Assembly: GCA_964236695.1 (NCBI GenBank)
Contig: CAXSFU010000017.1
Location: 1 to 49,378 of the forward strand
Source of the DNA: CAXSEF01 sp964236695
GTDB taxonomy: Bacteria > Pseudomonadota > Alphaproteobacteria > Acetobacterales > Acetobacteraceae
Length of the DNA: 49,378 nucleotides
Direction: 5' to 3'
The notes under the pieces are model-generated. The model was given only the letters and a program-made list of their open reading frames with translations, searched no databases and had not been told where the DNA came from. Within the stretch, counting starts at the first letter, position 1, and every line of letters starts with the position of its first letter. This document shows positions 1-8,271 of this stretch, piece by piece. Made by a program: the position numbers and the translations under genes.

Positions 1-236
1 GCTCTGCCCTGGACCCGCCAGGGGCGAGCCGCCCCTGGACCCGGCCTTACTTAAGGGAGTGGGTTTTAAGGGCTTGCCCCCTGAAGGATCTTTTACGTCG
101 GGGCTGAAGGAAGGCCAGGGGCTTTGCCTCTGGACTCAGCCCAAGGCAATTGCCTTGAGAGTCCTTCACCTGAGTCAAGGGATCGAAGGGTCCGTGGACC
201 CTTTGCGGGTCTGGGCAGAGCCCAGGCTTGCCTGCT
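1..236. repeat. Family A palindromic repeat mosaic, copy 1 (cut by window edge)
   Basis: A string of short GC-rich inverted repeats, including CAGGGGCGAGCCGCCCCTG and a CCAGGGGCTTTGCCTCTGG hairpin, followed by further imperfect palindromes. The same modules recur between genes at ten other places in the window. It lies just downstream of the cupin stop codon. No gene is visible in this stretch. Confidence 0.8.
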
Positions 237-719
237 TCAGGGGTGATGGTGGGTCGGGTCAATCCAGTGGACGGCTTCTGGCTTCTCCACGGGCTCGATG
301 TCGAGGTTGACGACGACGGCCTCGTTGTCGCTGCGCACCAGGACGCATTCCAGGGTCTCGTCGGTGGACGCGTTGATCTCCTGGTGGGGGACGTAGGGCG
401 GGATGAAGATGAAGTCGCCCGGGCCGGCCTCGGCGACGTATTCGAGGGCGTCGCCCCAGCGCATGCGGGCGCGGCCACGCAGGACGTAGATCACGCTTTC
501 CAGGGCGCCGTGGTGGTGGGCGCCGGTCTTGGCGTCGGGGTGGATGCGCACGGTGCCGGCCCACAGCTTCTGCGCGCCGACGCGGGCGAGGTTAATCGCG
601 GCGGCGCGGTCCATGCCGGGGCCGGACGGGGTGTTGGGGTCGAGCGTGTCGGCGGGGATCACCTTGACCCCGTCGTGCTTCCAGTCGGTGGGCGGCGGGC
701 CGGCGGCGGGCTCGGTCAT
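237..719 (-). CDS. Cupin-domain protein of the urease operon
   Basis: A 160-aa single-domain cupin. The first cupin motif is visible as GAHHHGALESVIYVLRG, supplying the HxH and Glu metal ligands, and the second as PGDFIFIPPYVPHQ, with the last metal-binding His. There is no signal peptide, so it is probably cytosolic. It is the last gene of the urease run, after ureG and a 46-aa ORF, on the same strand. Cupins of this size often bind a divalent metal such as Ni, Fe or Mn, so a role in nickel handling or urease maturation is possible, but that rests on position only. The substrate is unknown. The start ATG is the only good one ahead of the conserved core. Confidence 0.85.
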   Translation of the reverse strand: MTEPAAGPPPTDWKHDGVKVIPADTLDPNTPSGPGMDRAAAINLARVGAQKLWAGTVRIHPDAKTGAHHHGALESVIYVLRGRARMRWGDALEYVAEAGPGDFIFIPPYVPHQEINASTDETLECVLVRSDNEAVVVNLDIEPVEKPEAVHWIDPTHHHP

Positions 720-800
720 GGCGACGGTGTCTCCCCTGCCCTGTCTCGGACGTGCGGGCGCGCGCGGGGTTGCGTGGCGGCGGGCAGGCGCCCGGAGGCG

Positions 801-941
801 TCAGACCTCGTCGTCGACGCGGTGCTGGTCGAGGGCCTGGCGGGGCGTCAGGCCGGCGTCGAAGTACTTGCGCCACAGCTCCGCGTCGATGTCGAAGGTC
901 GCGATGTCCTCGATCTCGGCGATCCAGGTCTGGAAGGTCAT
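801..941 (-). CDS. 46-aa conserved-looking small protein between ureG and the cupin gene
   Basis: A 46-codon ORF beginning MTFQTWIAEIEDIATFDID and ending RQALDQHRVDDEV. It is acidic, has no membrane segment, and looks like a compact helical protein. It sits on the urease strand between ureG and the cupin, leaving gaps of about 80-140 bp. The amino-acid composition (W, F, D and E-rich, few repeated residues) looks like a real protein rather than a shadow of GC-rich DNA. I do not recognise a named family. Co-transcription with the urease genes would suggest an accessory role, which is inference. Confidence 0.65.
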   Translation of the reverse strand: MTFQTWIAEIEDIATFDIDAELWRKYFDAGLTPRQALDQHRVDDEV

Positions 942-1081
942 GGGCCTGCTCCGGGGGGCGTGCCGGGGCGGGGCCGGCAGTCATGCGACCATAGGGACGT
1001 TGCCGGCGGCCCCGCAAAGCGTCCGGCGGCAGGAGCTGCGGAGTTCGCGGGCTTGCGGCGGCGCGCGGCGTGGCACGGCGC

Positions 1082-1702
1082 CTAGGCGAGGCCGCCGTGG
1101 CGCTCGACGAAGGCGGCGATCTCGGCGACGCCGTGGCCTGCGCGAATGTTGGTGAACACGAACGGGCGGTCGCCGCGCTGCAGGCGGGCGTCGCGCTCCA
1201 TCACCGCAAGGCTGGCGCCGACGTGGGGGGCGAGGTCGATCTTGTTGATGACTAGCAGGTCGCTCCGGGTGATGCCGGGGCCGCCCTTCCTGGGGATCTT
1301 GTCGCCGCCGGAGACGTCGATGACGTAGATCGTGAGGTCGGCCAGCTCGGGGCTGAAGGTGGCGGCGAGGTTGTCGCCGCCGCTCTCGATCAGCACCAGG
1401 TCGAGGTCGGGGAAGCGGGCGCGCAGGGTGTCGATGCCCGCGAGGTTGAGGCTGGCGTCCTCGCGGATCGCGGTGTGCGGACAGCCGCCGGTCTCGATGC
1501 CGAGGATGCGGTCGGGCGTCAGGCTGCCGGCGCGGACCAGGAAGTCGGCGTCCTCCTGGGTGTAGATGTCGTTGGTGATCGCCGCGGTGTCGTGGCGCGG
1601 CGCGAGCGCGCGGCACAGCGCGTCCATCAGCGCGGTCTTGCCGGAGCCGACGGGGCCGCCGATGCCGACGCGCAGCGGGCCGTGGGGGGAGCGGAGGGGC
1701 AT
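1082..1702 (-). CDS. ureG: Urease accessory GTPase UreG
   Basis: A SIMIBI-class GTPase of 206 aa, the normal UreG length. The P-loop GGPVGSGKT is at residues 15-23, the nickel-binding CPH motif at 74-76, and a guanine-specificity NKID motif lies near residue 152. UreG delivers nickel to the urease active site in a GTP-dependent complex with UreD, UreF and UreE. It follows ureF on the same strand but is separated from it by a family B repeat element, so coupling to ureF must be transcriptional if it exists at all. Confidence 0.97.
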   Translation of the reverse strand: MPLRSPHGPLRVGIGGPVGSGKTALMDALCRALAPRHDTAAITNDIYTQEDADFLVRAGSLTPDRILGIETGGCPHTAIREDASLNLAGIDTLRARFPDLDLVLIESGGDNLAATFSPELADLTIYVIDVSGGDKIPRKGGPGITRSDLLVINKIDLAPHVGASLAVMERDARLQRGDRPFVFTNIRAGHGVAEIAAFVERHGGLA

Positions 1703-1723
1703 GGGCGGGGCCTTCTGGGTGGG

Positions 1724-1872
1724 AGTAAAAAAAAAGAAAGGTCTTCTTTTTCTGGAGAAAAAGAAGCAAAAAGACTTTGTAACTAGGGTCCGTGCTCCGG
1801 GTGTTGGTACGGGTTCCTATTTGGAAAAGTTCTTTGGTTCTTTCTTTCAAGAAAGAACATGCTTTCTTTCTG
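1724..1872 (+). repeat. Family B hairpin-ended element, copy 1
   Basis: The left end carries an 11-bp perfect stem (CTTCTTTTTCT, loop GG) at 1743-1766 and the right end a 10-bp stem (GTTCTTTCTT, loop TC) at 1837-1858. The two ends are diverged inverted copies of each other, AAAGTCTTTTTGCTTC against AAAGTTCTTTGGTTC. The core between them can pair through TAGG/CCTA and CCGT/ACGG. It sits inside the urease operon between ureF and ureG. Confidence 0.85.
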
Positions 1873-1874
1873 TT

Positions 1875-2540
1875 TCAGGTGCGGAACAGCCGGGTACGCT
1901 GGGTTTCGTGGCGCAGCGAGGCGAGGTCGGCGCGCAGGCATGAGGTGCCGAGGTCGTCGAGGGTGGCGGTGGCGGTGTCGTGCGCGGTGGCGAGGATGGC
2001 GGGCTCCAGGGCGTGCAGGATGCGCAGGCCGTCGGTCTGGCCGAGGGGGACGAGGCGGACGGCGGCCGAGGTCAGGTTGGCCAGCGCGGCGTGGAGGAAG
2101 CCCGTGCAGGTGGAGTGCTCGTCGATGGCGTGGGCGGCGGCGGTGGCGGCGAGCGCCACGGGGAGCGCGATGCGGCCGGGGGGAAGTGCCAGCTCGCCCC
2201 AGGCGCGGGCGGCGGCGGCGAAGGCGGTGCCCTGCGACAGGGTTTCCTCGCGGCGCTCCCGGCCGGAGGTGGCGGCCTCGGCGAGGGCGGCGATGCCGGC
2301 CAGGGCGGACAGGTCGTGGCGGGTGGCGGCGCGGTGGGCGTGGCGGAGCAGGATGGCGTCCGAGCGCAGGTCGCCGTGGCGCAGCAGGGCGTCGAGCCAG
2401 GCATGGGCGGTGGCGCGGTCGTGGATGTCGCCGGCGTCGGTGGCCCATTCCAGGCCGTGGCTGTGGGCGAAGGCGCCGGTGGGGAACGCGGGGGACAGCC
2501 AAGCCAGCAGGCGCAGCAGAGCCGTCGCGTCAATGGCCAT
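1875..2540 (-). CDS. ureF: Urease accessory protein UreF
   Basis: A 221-aa all-helical urease maturation factor. The N-terminal signature LSPAFPTGAFAHSHGLE is the family hallmark, and the C-terminal portion includes a LASLRHETQRTRLF-type tail. UreF links the UreD-apo-urease complex to UreG. The chosen ATG (MAIDATALLRLLAW) overlaps the end of ureE by 11 bp, which fits translational coupling. A much longer open frame runs upstream, but only because of GC-rich codon bias over ureE. Confidence 0.95.
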   Translation of the reverse strand: MAIDATALLRLLAWLSPAFPTGAFAHSHGLEWATDAGDIHDRATAHAWLDALLRHGDLRSDAILLRHAHRAATRHDLSALAGIAALAEAATSGRERREETLSQGTAFAAAARAWGELALPPGRIALPVALAATAAAHAIDEHSTCTGFLHAALANLTSAAVRLVPLGQTDGLRILHALEPAILATAHDTATATLDDLGTSCLRADLASLRHETQRTRLFRT

Positions 2541-3054
2541 GGGGGTGGCGGTCGTCGTTGGCGCCGTGGGCGGGGTCGGCGCCGTGGGTGTGGCCGGGGT
2601 CGTTGGCGGGGCCGTGGGCGTGGGGGGCCGCGGCGTAGGCGCCGGGTTCGGGGTCGAAGGGGGCGCTGTTCTCGTGCACGTGGCCGCCGAGGCCGGTGGC
2701 CATCGCGGCGATGACGTGGTCGGCGCGGATGCGCAGCGCGCCGTCGAGGAGCTGCGTGGGGAGGTGGCGGTTGCCGAGGTGCCAGGCGATGCGCAGCAGG
2801 GTGGCGGGGGGCGCGTGGATGTCGAGCACAGGCTCGGGGCGGGCGCGGACGCGGACGATGCCGCCGTCCTCGCAGCGCAGGCCGTCGCCTTCGCGCAGGC
2901 GGGTGGCGGCGGGCAGGTCGACCAGGAGCTCCGAGCCGCCGAGGGTGTGGAGGAGGATGCGGCGGCGGTGGCGCTCGTCGAAGTCGAGGAGGACGGCGTC
3001 GGTCTGGCGGTCGTGGTCCCAGAGGCCGGCGGGGAGGTGCTCGTGGGCGCGCAT
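2530..3054 (-). CDS. ureE: Urease nickel metallochaperone UreE
   Basis: A 174-aa protein with the UreE N-terminal peptide-binding region and the metal-binding domain (residues about 75-140, including the RIAWHLGNRHLP motif). The C-terminal 35 or so residues hold about seven His residues (AHGP, GHTHGAD, HPHGH), the variable Ni-binding tail typical of UreE. It stores and hands nickel to UreG. Its 3' end overlaps ureF. A family A repeat separates it from ureC. Confidence 0.95.
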   Translation of the reverse strand: MRAHEHLPAGLWDHDRQTDAVLLDFDERHRRRILLHTLGGSELLVDLPAATRLREGDGLRCEDGGIVRVRARPEPVLDIHAPPATLLRIAWHLGNRHLPTQLLDGALRIRADHVIAAMATGLGGHVHENSAPFDPEPGAYAAAPHAHGPANDPGHTHGADPAHGANDDRHPHGH

Positions 3055-3075
3055 GTCTTCGGCTCCGGGAGGCAG

Positions 3076-3197
3076 GAAGTAAGGCCGGGCTCTGCCCGGA
3101 CCCGCCAGGGGCGAGCCGCCCCTGGACCGGCTTTACTTAAGGAATGGATTCCAAAGGCTCGCCTTTGGCGGAGTTTGAGGCAGAGCCTCAACCTTAG
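3076..3197. repeat. Family A palindromic repeat mosaic, copy 2 (ureC-ureE gap)
   Basis: Four palindromic modules in series: CCGGGCTCTGCCCGG, CAGGGGCGAGCCGCCCCTG, CCAAAGGCTCGCCTTTGG and TTGAGGCAGAGCCTCAA. It fills the gap between ureC and ureE within the operon. Confidence 0.85.
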
Positions 3198-3210
3198 CTT
3201 TCTTGCTTCC

Positions 3211-4913
<1,703 letters not shown>

Positions 4914-4917
<4 letters not shown>

Positions 4918-5249
4918 GGCGTGGCCGGGCGCGCGGCCGGGAGGTCGAGGGGGCCGGAGACCTCGGCGCGGAAGCCCCAGACGGTGCGGCTGCCCGCGTA
5001 GGGGATCAGGGTGATCTCTCGGGTCTGGCCGGGCTCGAAGCGGATCGCGGTGCCGGCGGCGATGTCGAGGCGCTGGCCGAGGGCGAACGCGCGGTCGAAG
5101 CGCAGGGCGGGGTTGGCTTCGGCGAAGTGGTAGTGGCTGCCGACCTGGATCGGGCGGTCGCCGGTGTTGGCGACCTCCAGCGTGGTGCGGAGGGCGCCGG
5201 CGTTCAGCTCGATGTCGCCCGGGGCGGGGATGATCTCGCCGGGGGTCAT
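4914..5249 (-). CDS. ureB: Urease beta subunit UreB
   Basis: A 111-aa structural subunit beginning MTPGEIIPAPGDIELNAG, with the conserved VGSHYHFAEANPALRFDR region. It overlaps ureC by 4 bp, suggesting coupled translation. Separate ureA and ureB genes are the usual arrangement in alphaproteobacteria. A family A repeat lies between ureA and ureB. Confidence 0.97.
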
Positions 5250-5267
5250 CGGGGGGCGGCCAGGGAA

Positions 5268-5386
5268 GCAAGGCCGGGCTCTGCCCGGACCCGCCAGGCG
5301 ACGATGGCCAAAGGTTCCGACGATCCTCTTGGATCGTCGGAAAGGCCACCGGAGGGAGCCGCCCCTGGACCGGCGTCTGCAAGGAA
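5268..5386. repeat. Family A palindromic repeat mosaic, copy 3 (ureA-ureB gap)
   Basis: It starts with the CCGGGCTCTGCCCGG module and then carries a different hairpin with arms TTCCGACGATCC and GGATCGTCGGAA (5309-5341), followed by GGCCACCGGAGGGAGCCGCC. The same hairpin and flank occur in inverted order at 32.4 kb, showing that modules are shuffled between copies. Confidence 0.85.
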
Positions 5387-5388
5387 GG

Positions 5389-5691
5389 TCATCGGATCGG
5401 CTCGTGGACGGTGACGAGCTTGGTGCCGTCGGGGAAGGTGGCCTCCACCTGCACGTCGGGGATCATCTCGGCGATGCCGTCCATCACCTGGTCGCGGGAC
5501 AGGACGCGGGCGCCGTCCTGCATCAGGTCGGCGACGCTGCGGCCGTCGCGCGCGCCCTCCACCACGAAGTCGGTGATCAGGGCGATGGCCTCGGGGTGGT
5601 TGAGCCTCACGCCGCGCTCCAGGCGGCGGCGGGCGACACTCGCGGCCATGGCGATCAGGAGGTGGTCCTTCTCGCGGGGGGTCAGGCGCAT
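5389..5691 (-). CDS. ureA: Urease gamma subunit UreA
   Basis: A 100-aa subunit that starts MRLTPREKDHLLIAMAA, the canonical start. A longer in-frame ATG 18 bp upstream would add six residues not seen in the family. The RLNHPEAIALITDFVVEGARD-like segment (shortened here) and the VQVEATFPDGTKLVTVH end are diagnostic. It is expressed after ureD, with a family A repeat in between. Confidence 0.96.
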   Translation of the reverse strand: MRLTPREKDHLLIAMAASVARRRLERGVRLNHPEAIALITDFVVEGARDGRSVADLMQDGARVLSRDQVMDGIAEMIPDVQVEATFPDGTKLVTVHEPIR

Positions 5692-5696
5692 GGGAG

Positions 5697-5832
5697 CACA
5701 AGCAAGCAAAGTCGGGCTCTGCCCGAACCCGCCAAAGGGCTCCGCCCTTTGGAAACCCTCGACTTAGGGAGGCAGGTCCAGGGGCGCTGCCCCTGGCGGG
5801 GTCCATGGGCGGAGCCCCTGGCCTTGCTTGCT
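5697..5832. repeat. Family A palindromic repeat mosaic, copy 4 (ureD-ureA gap)
   Basis: Modules CGGGCTCTGCCCG, CAAAGGGCTCCGCCCTTTG and CCAGGGGCGCTGCCCCTGG in series between ureD and ureA. The bottom of the last module abuts the 3' end of ureD. Confidence 0.85.
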
Positions 5833-5848
5833 GTCTCCATCCCGCCCC

Positions 5849-6685
5849 TCAGCACGTCCACACCGCCGGCAGCGTGCGCCCGCCGCGCAGCACCCGCAAT
5901 GCCGCGGTGGTGGCGCGGCGCAGACCGGCGGCGTCCGGGGCGAGGATGCGGGCGAGGAGCAGTCCGTCGAGGACAGAGGCGCCGGCCTCGAAGGGGGCGA
6001 GGGCAGCACGCAGCGGGGCGAGCGAGGCCTCGGCGTCGGGCGCGGCGAGCAGGAGGGTGGCGAAGGCGCCGGCGCCGGCGGCGGTGGCGCGGTGGCGCAG
6101 GAGGGCGGGGTCGCCGTCGACGCGCAGGGCGTCGTGCAGGAGGAGGCGGCCGTCGCGTTGGACGCGGATGGTGTCGCGCAGGGACAGGCGGCGCAGGGTC
6201 TCGCCGGAGGCGGCGCGGCCGAGCACGAGGGACTCGATGCCGAGGAAGCGCGCGGTGGGAGCGAGGGCGATGTCGGTGCGGCGGTCGAGGGCGGCGTCGT
6301 CGAACAGGATGGTGTCCTGCGGGAGCCAGTCGAGGGTGGCGCCGTCGGCGAGGTCGAGGGCGGTGCGGACCAGGGCGGGGGGGCTGCCGGCGGCGGCGCG
6401 GTAGACGCGCTCGCAGGCCTGGCCGGCGAGGGTGGCGCTGGCGTGGGGGGCGAGGCGGACGGCGGTGTCGAGGCGGTCGCCCGGGGCGATGCCGCCGCCG
6501 ACGTTGAGCAGGACGGCGTCGGGGAACCCGGGGTCGGCCGGGCGGGGGAAGCGGGCGCGCAGGCAGCCGGACTGGCGCAGGTCGTCGAGCACGGTGAGCG
6601 GGCCACGTCGGCGGAAGGCGAGGCGGAGCTCGCCGCGGGCGCGCTGGTGAGGGGCGGGGTTTGGAGGGTGGGGCTGGTCGGGCAT
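5849..6685 (-). CDS. ureD: Urease accessory protein UreD
   Basis: A 278-aa UreD/UreH-family scaffold that binds apo-urease and recruits UreF and UreG. Family features include LNVGGGIAPGDRLD near residue 60, QACERVYRA and LPQDTILFDDA. The start at MPDQPHPPNP was preferred over an in-frame ATG 138 bp upstream, because the added N-terminus is low-complexity and outside the family. It is the first gene of the urease operon. The 150-bp gap to the divergent M48 remnant should hold the operon promoter, but I see no clear -35/-10 pair. Confidence 0.94.
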   Translation of the reverse strand: MPDQPHPPNPAPHQRARGELRLAFRRRGPLTVLDDLRQSGCLRARFPRPADPGFPDAVLLNVGGGIAPGDRLDTAVRLAPHASATLAGQACERVYRAAAGSPPALVRTALDLADGATLDWLPQDTILFDDAALDRRTDIALAPTARFLGIESLVLGRAASGETLRRLSLRDTIRVQRDGRLLLHDALRVDGDPALLRHRATAAGAGAFATLLLAAPDAEASLAPLRAALAPFEAGASVLDGLLLARILAPDAAGLRRATTAALRVLRGGRTLPAVWTC

Positions 6686-6834
6686 GGATTGGCGATCGCC
6701 TGGGGAATTGGTGCCATTGCTTGCTGCCGGGAGGCTGCGCGCTGCCGCCCGTGGCCGCCAGGGGAGCCTATGCGCCGCCTGGCGGCGGGTGGACGCGAAC
6801 CGCTCCGGAGCCGGACCAGACAAGGAGACGCGAC

Positions 6835-7386
6835 ATGGCGAACAGGCTGCCGCCGGACACGCGCGATCCGCGGGAAAACCTCTACGGGGCGCTGCCCTCC
6901 GTGTGTGGCGCGATCGTATGGGCCGTGCTCATTGTGGCCATGATCTGGCTGCTGGAACGGCGGCCGGCGCTGTTCGCCGCGTATGCCTTCTCCATCGGCG
7001 CATTCATCCTGTTCGCCCTGATCTCGGCCCTGCTGTAGCTGGGGCATCACGCCGCCGGGCACCCGAGCTTCGTCAGGCACCTGCTGCACCTGCCGGGCCA
7101 TGTCGTGCCGTTCCTGGGGCGTGCCTATTCCAGGCGGCGGGAGCTGACCTGCGATCGGGTCGGCGCCTTCCTGTCCCAAGACCTGGGTGCCTGCCGGTCG
7201 GCCCTGGCCATGCTGGCCTGCGGCTGCCAGCGGCTGAACGCGTCGCTGAACTGCGACGCGTTCGAGGCGCAGGACGCGCTGGTGCCGGGGTTCGCCGGGT
7301 GGGTGTCGCTGATCTTCTCGCGCTATCCGCGGAGCACGCAGCGGGTGGGCGCGATCTCGCGGTTCTTCCGGATGCCGGCCGTGTAG
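6835..7386 (+). pseudogene. M48-family metallopeptidase with the central part deleted
   Basis: Codons 1-67 (6835-7038) encode an N-terminus of the M48 membrane peptidase type: MANRLPPDTRDPRENLYGAL followed by two hydrophobic segments, ending in TAG. In the same frame, directly after the stop, the DNA reads LGHHAAGHPSFVRHLLHLPG and then VPFLGRAYSRRRELTCDRVG, to a stop at 7384-7386. This second part matches the region from just after the HE of the HExxH zinc site to the C-terminus. About 100-150 residues, including the catalytic HE, appear to be missing exactly at the TAG. The first half could still be made as a 67-aa membrane protein, and the second half could start at GTG 7105, but neither could be a peptidase. 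The family match is from memory, not alignment. Confidence 0.6.
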
Positions 7387-7409
7387 CGGTGCTCCGGGGG
7401 CGGACGGCT

Positions 7410-7538
7410 GGCAGCAAGGCCGGGCTCTGCCCGGACCCGCCAAAAGGCCGAGCTTTTTGGAAACCCTATACTCAAGTGATAGATTCCAAAGGCTCGCCTT
7501 TGGCGGAGTTTGAGGCAGAGCCTCAACCTTGCTTTCCC
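7410..7538. repeat. Family A palindromic repeat mosaic, copy 5
   Basis: Modules CCGGGCTCTGCCCGG, AAAGGCTCGCCTTT and TTGAGGCAGAGCCTCAA, lying between the convergent 3' ends of the M48 remnant and kdpE. In this position it could act as a bidirectional terminator, but it lacks a T-run. Confidence 0.85.
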
Positions 7539-7554
7539 TGCCTGCGCCCCTGCC

Positions 7555-8271
7555 CTACGCCTCGCTCTCTGCCAACCGGTAGCCGATCCCCGGCACGCTC
7601 AGCAGGGTGGCGGCGCCGGTGGGGCCGAGCTTCTGGCGGAGGAGGCCGACGTAGACGCGCAGGTACTGCACGTCCTCGACATGGCCGGTGCCCCAGACGG
7701 CGGTGAGCAGCTGGCGGTGGGTGAGGACGAGGCCGGCGTTGCGCACGAGGGTGGCGAGCAGGTCGTACTCGCGGGGCGTCAGCGCGACCTCGGCGGCGCC
7801 CGCGCGGACGCGGCGGTGGGCGAGGTCGACGGCGATGGGGCCGTGGCGCCAAGTGTTGGGCGGGGCGTCCGGGGTTCTGGCGCGGCGGAGGCAGGCGCGC
7901 AGGCGGGCGAGGAGCTCGCCCGGGGCGAAGGGCTTGTCGATGTAGTCGTCGGCGCCGGCGTCGAGCGCCCTGATCTTCTCGGCGATGGAATCGCGGGCGG
8001 AGACGACGACGATGGGGATGGTGCCGGCGGCGCGCAGGCGTCGGATGACCTCCTGGCCGTCGAGGTCGGGGAGGCCGAGGTCGAGGAGGATGGCGGCGGG
8101 ATTGTGCTCGGCGGCGGCGCGGATGCCGTGCAGGGCGGTCATGGACTGGGACACGGCGTAGCCGGCGGCGGTGAGCGCGGGCCTGAGGAAGCGGTGGATC
8201 TGGGGCTCGTCGTCGATGACGAGGATGCGCGGGGCGGCCGGGGCGCCGGGCGTGGGTGGCGGGGTCGTCAT
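7555..8271 (-). CDS. kdpE: KDP operon response regulator KdpE
   Basis: An OmpR-type response regulator, 238 aa. The receiver domain has the acidic pair DD at 20-21, the phospho-acceptor D64 (ILLDLGLPD) and the switch Lys in DDYIDKPF. The C-terminal winged helix includes LTPREYDLLATLVRNAG and ends in VPGIGYRL. It should receive phosphate from KdpD and activate the kdp promoter when K+ is scarce. It overlaps kdpD by 4 bp (ATGA), so the two are coupled. It is the last gene of the kdp operon. Confidence 0.97.
   Translation of the reverse strand: MTTPPPTPGAPAAPRILVIDDEPQIHRFLRPALTAAGYAVSQSMTALHGIRAAAEHNPAAILLDLGLPDLDGQEVIRRLRAAGTIPIVVVSARDSIAEKIRALDAGADDYIDKPFAPGELLARLRACLRRARTPDAPPNTWRHGPIAVDLAHRRVRAGAAEVALTPREYDLLATLVRNAGLVLTHRQLLTAVWGTGHVEDVQYLRVYVGLLRQKLGPTGAATLLSVPGIGYRLAESEA

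Noticed and set aside
1724..1872. Family B elements as simple rho-independent terminators
   Set aside because: The hairpins are AT-rich, there are two per element with a variable core, and copy 1 lies inside an operon. A terminator role may be secondary but does not explain the structure.
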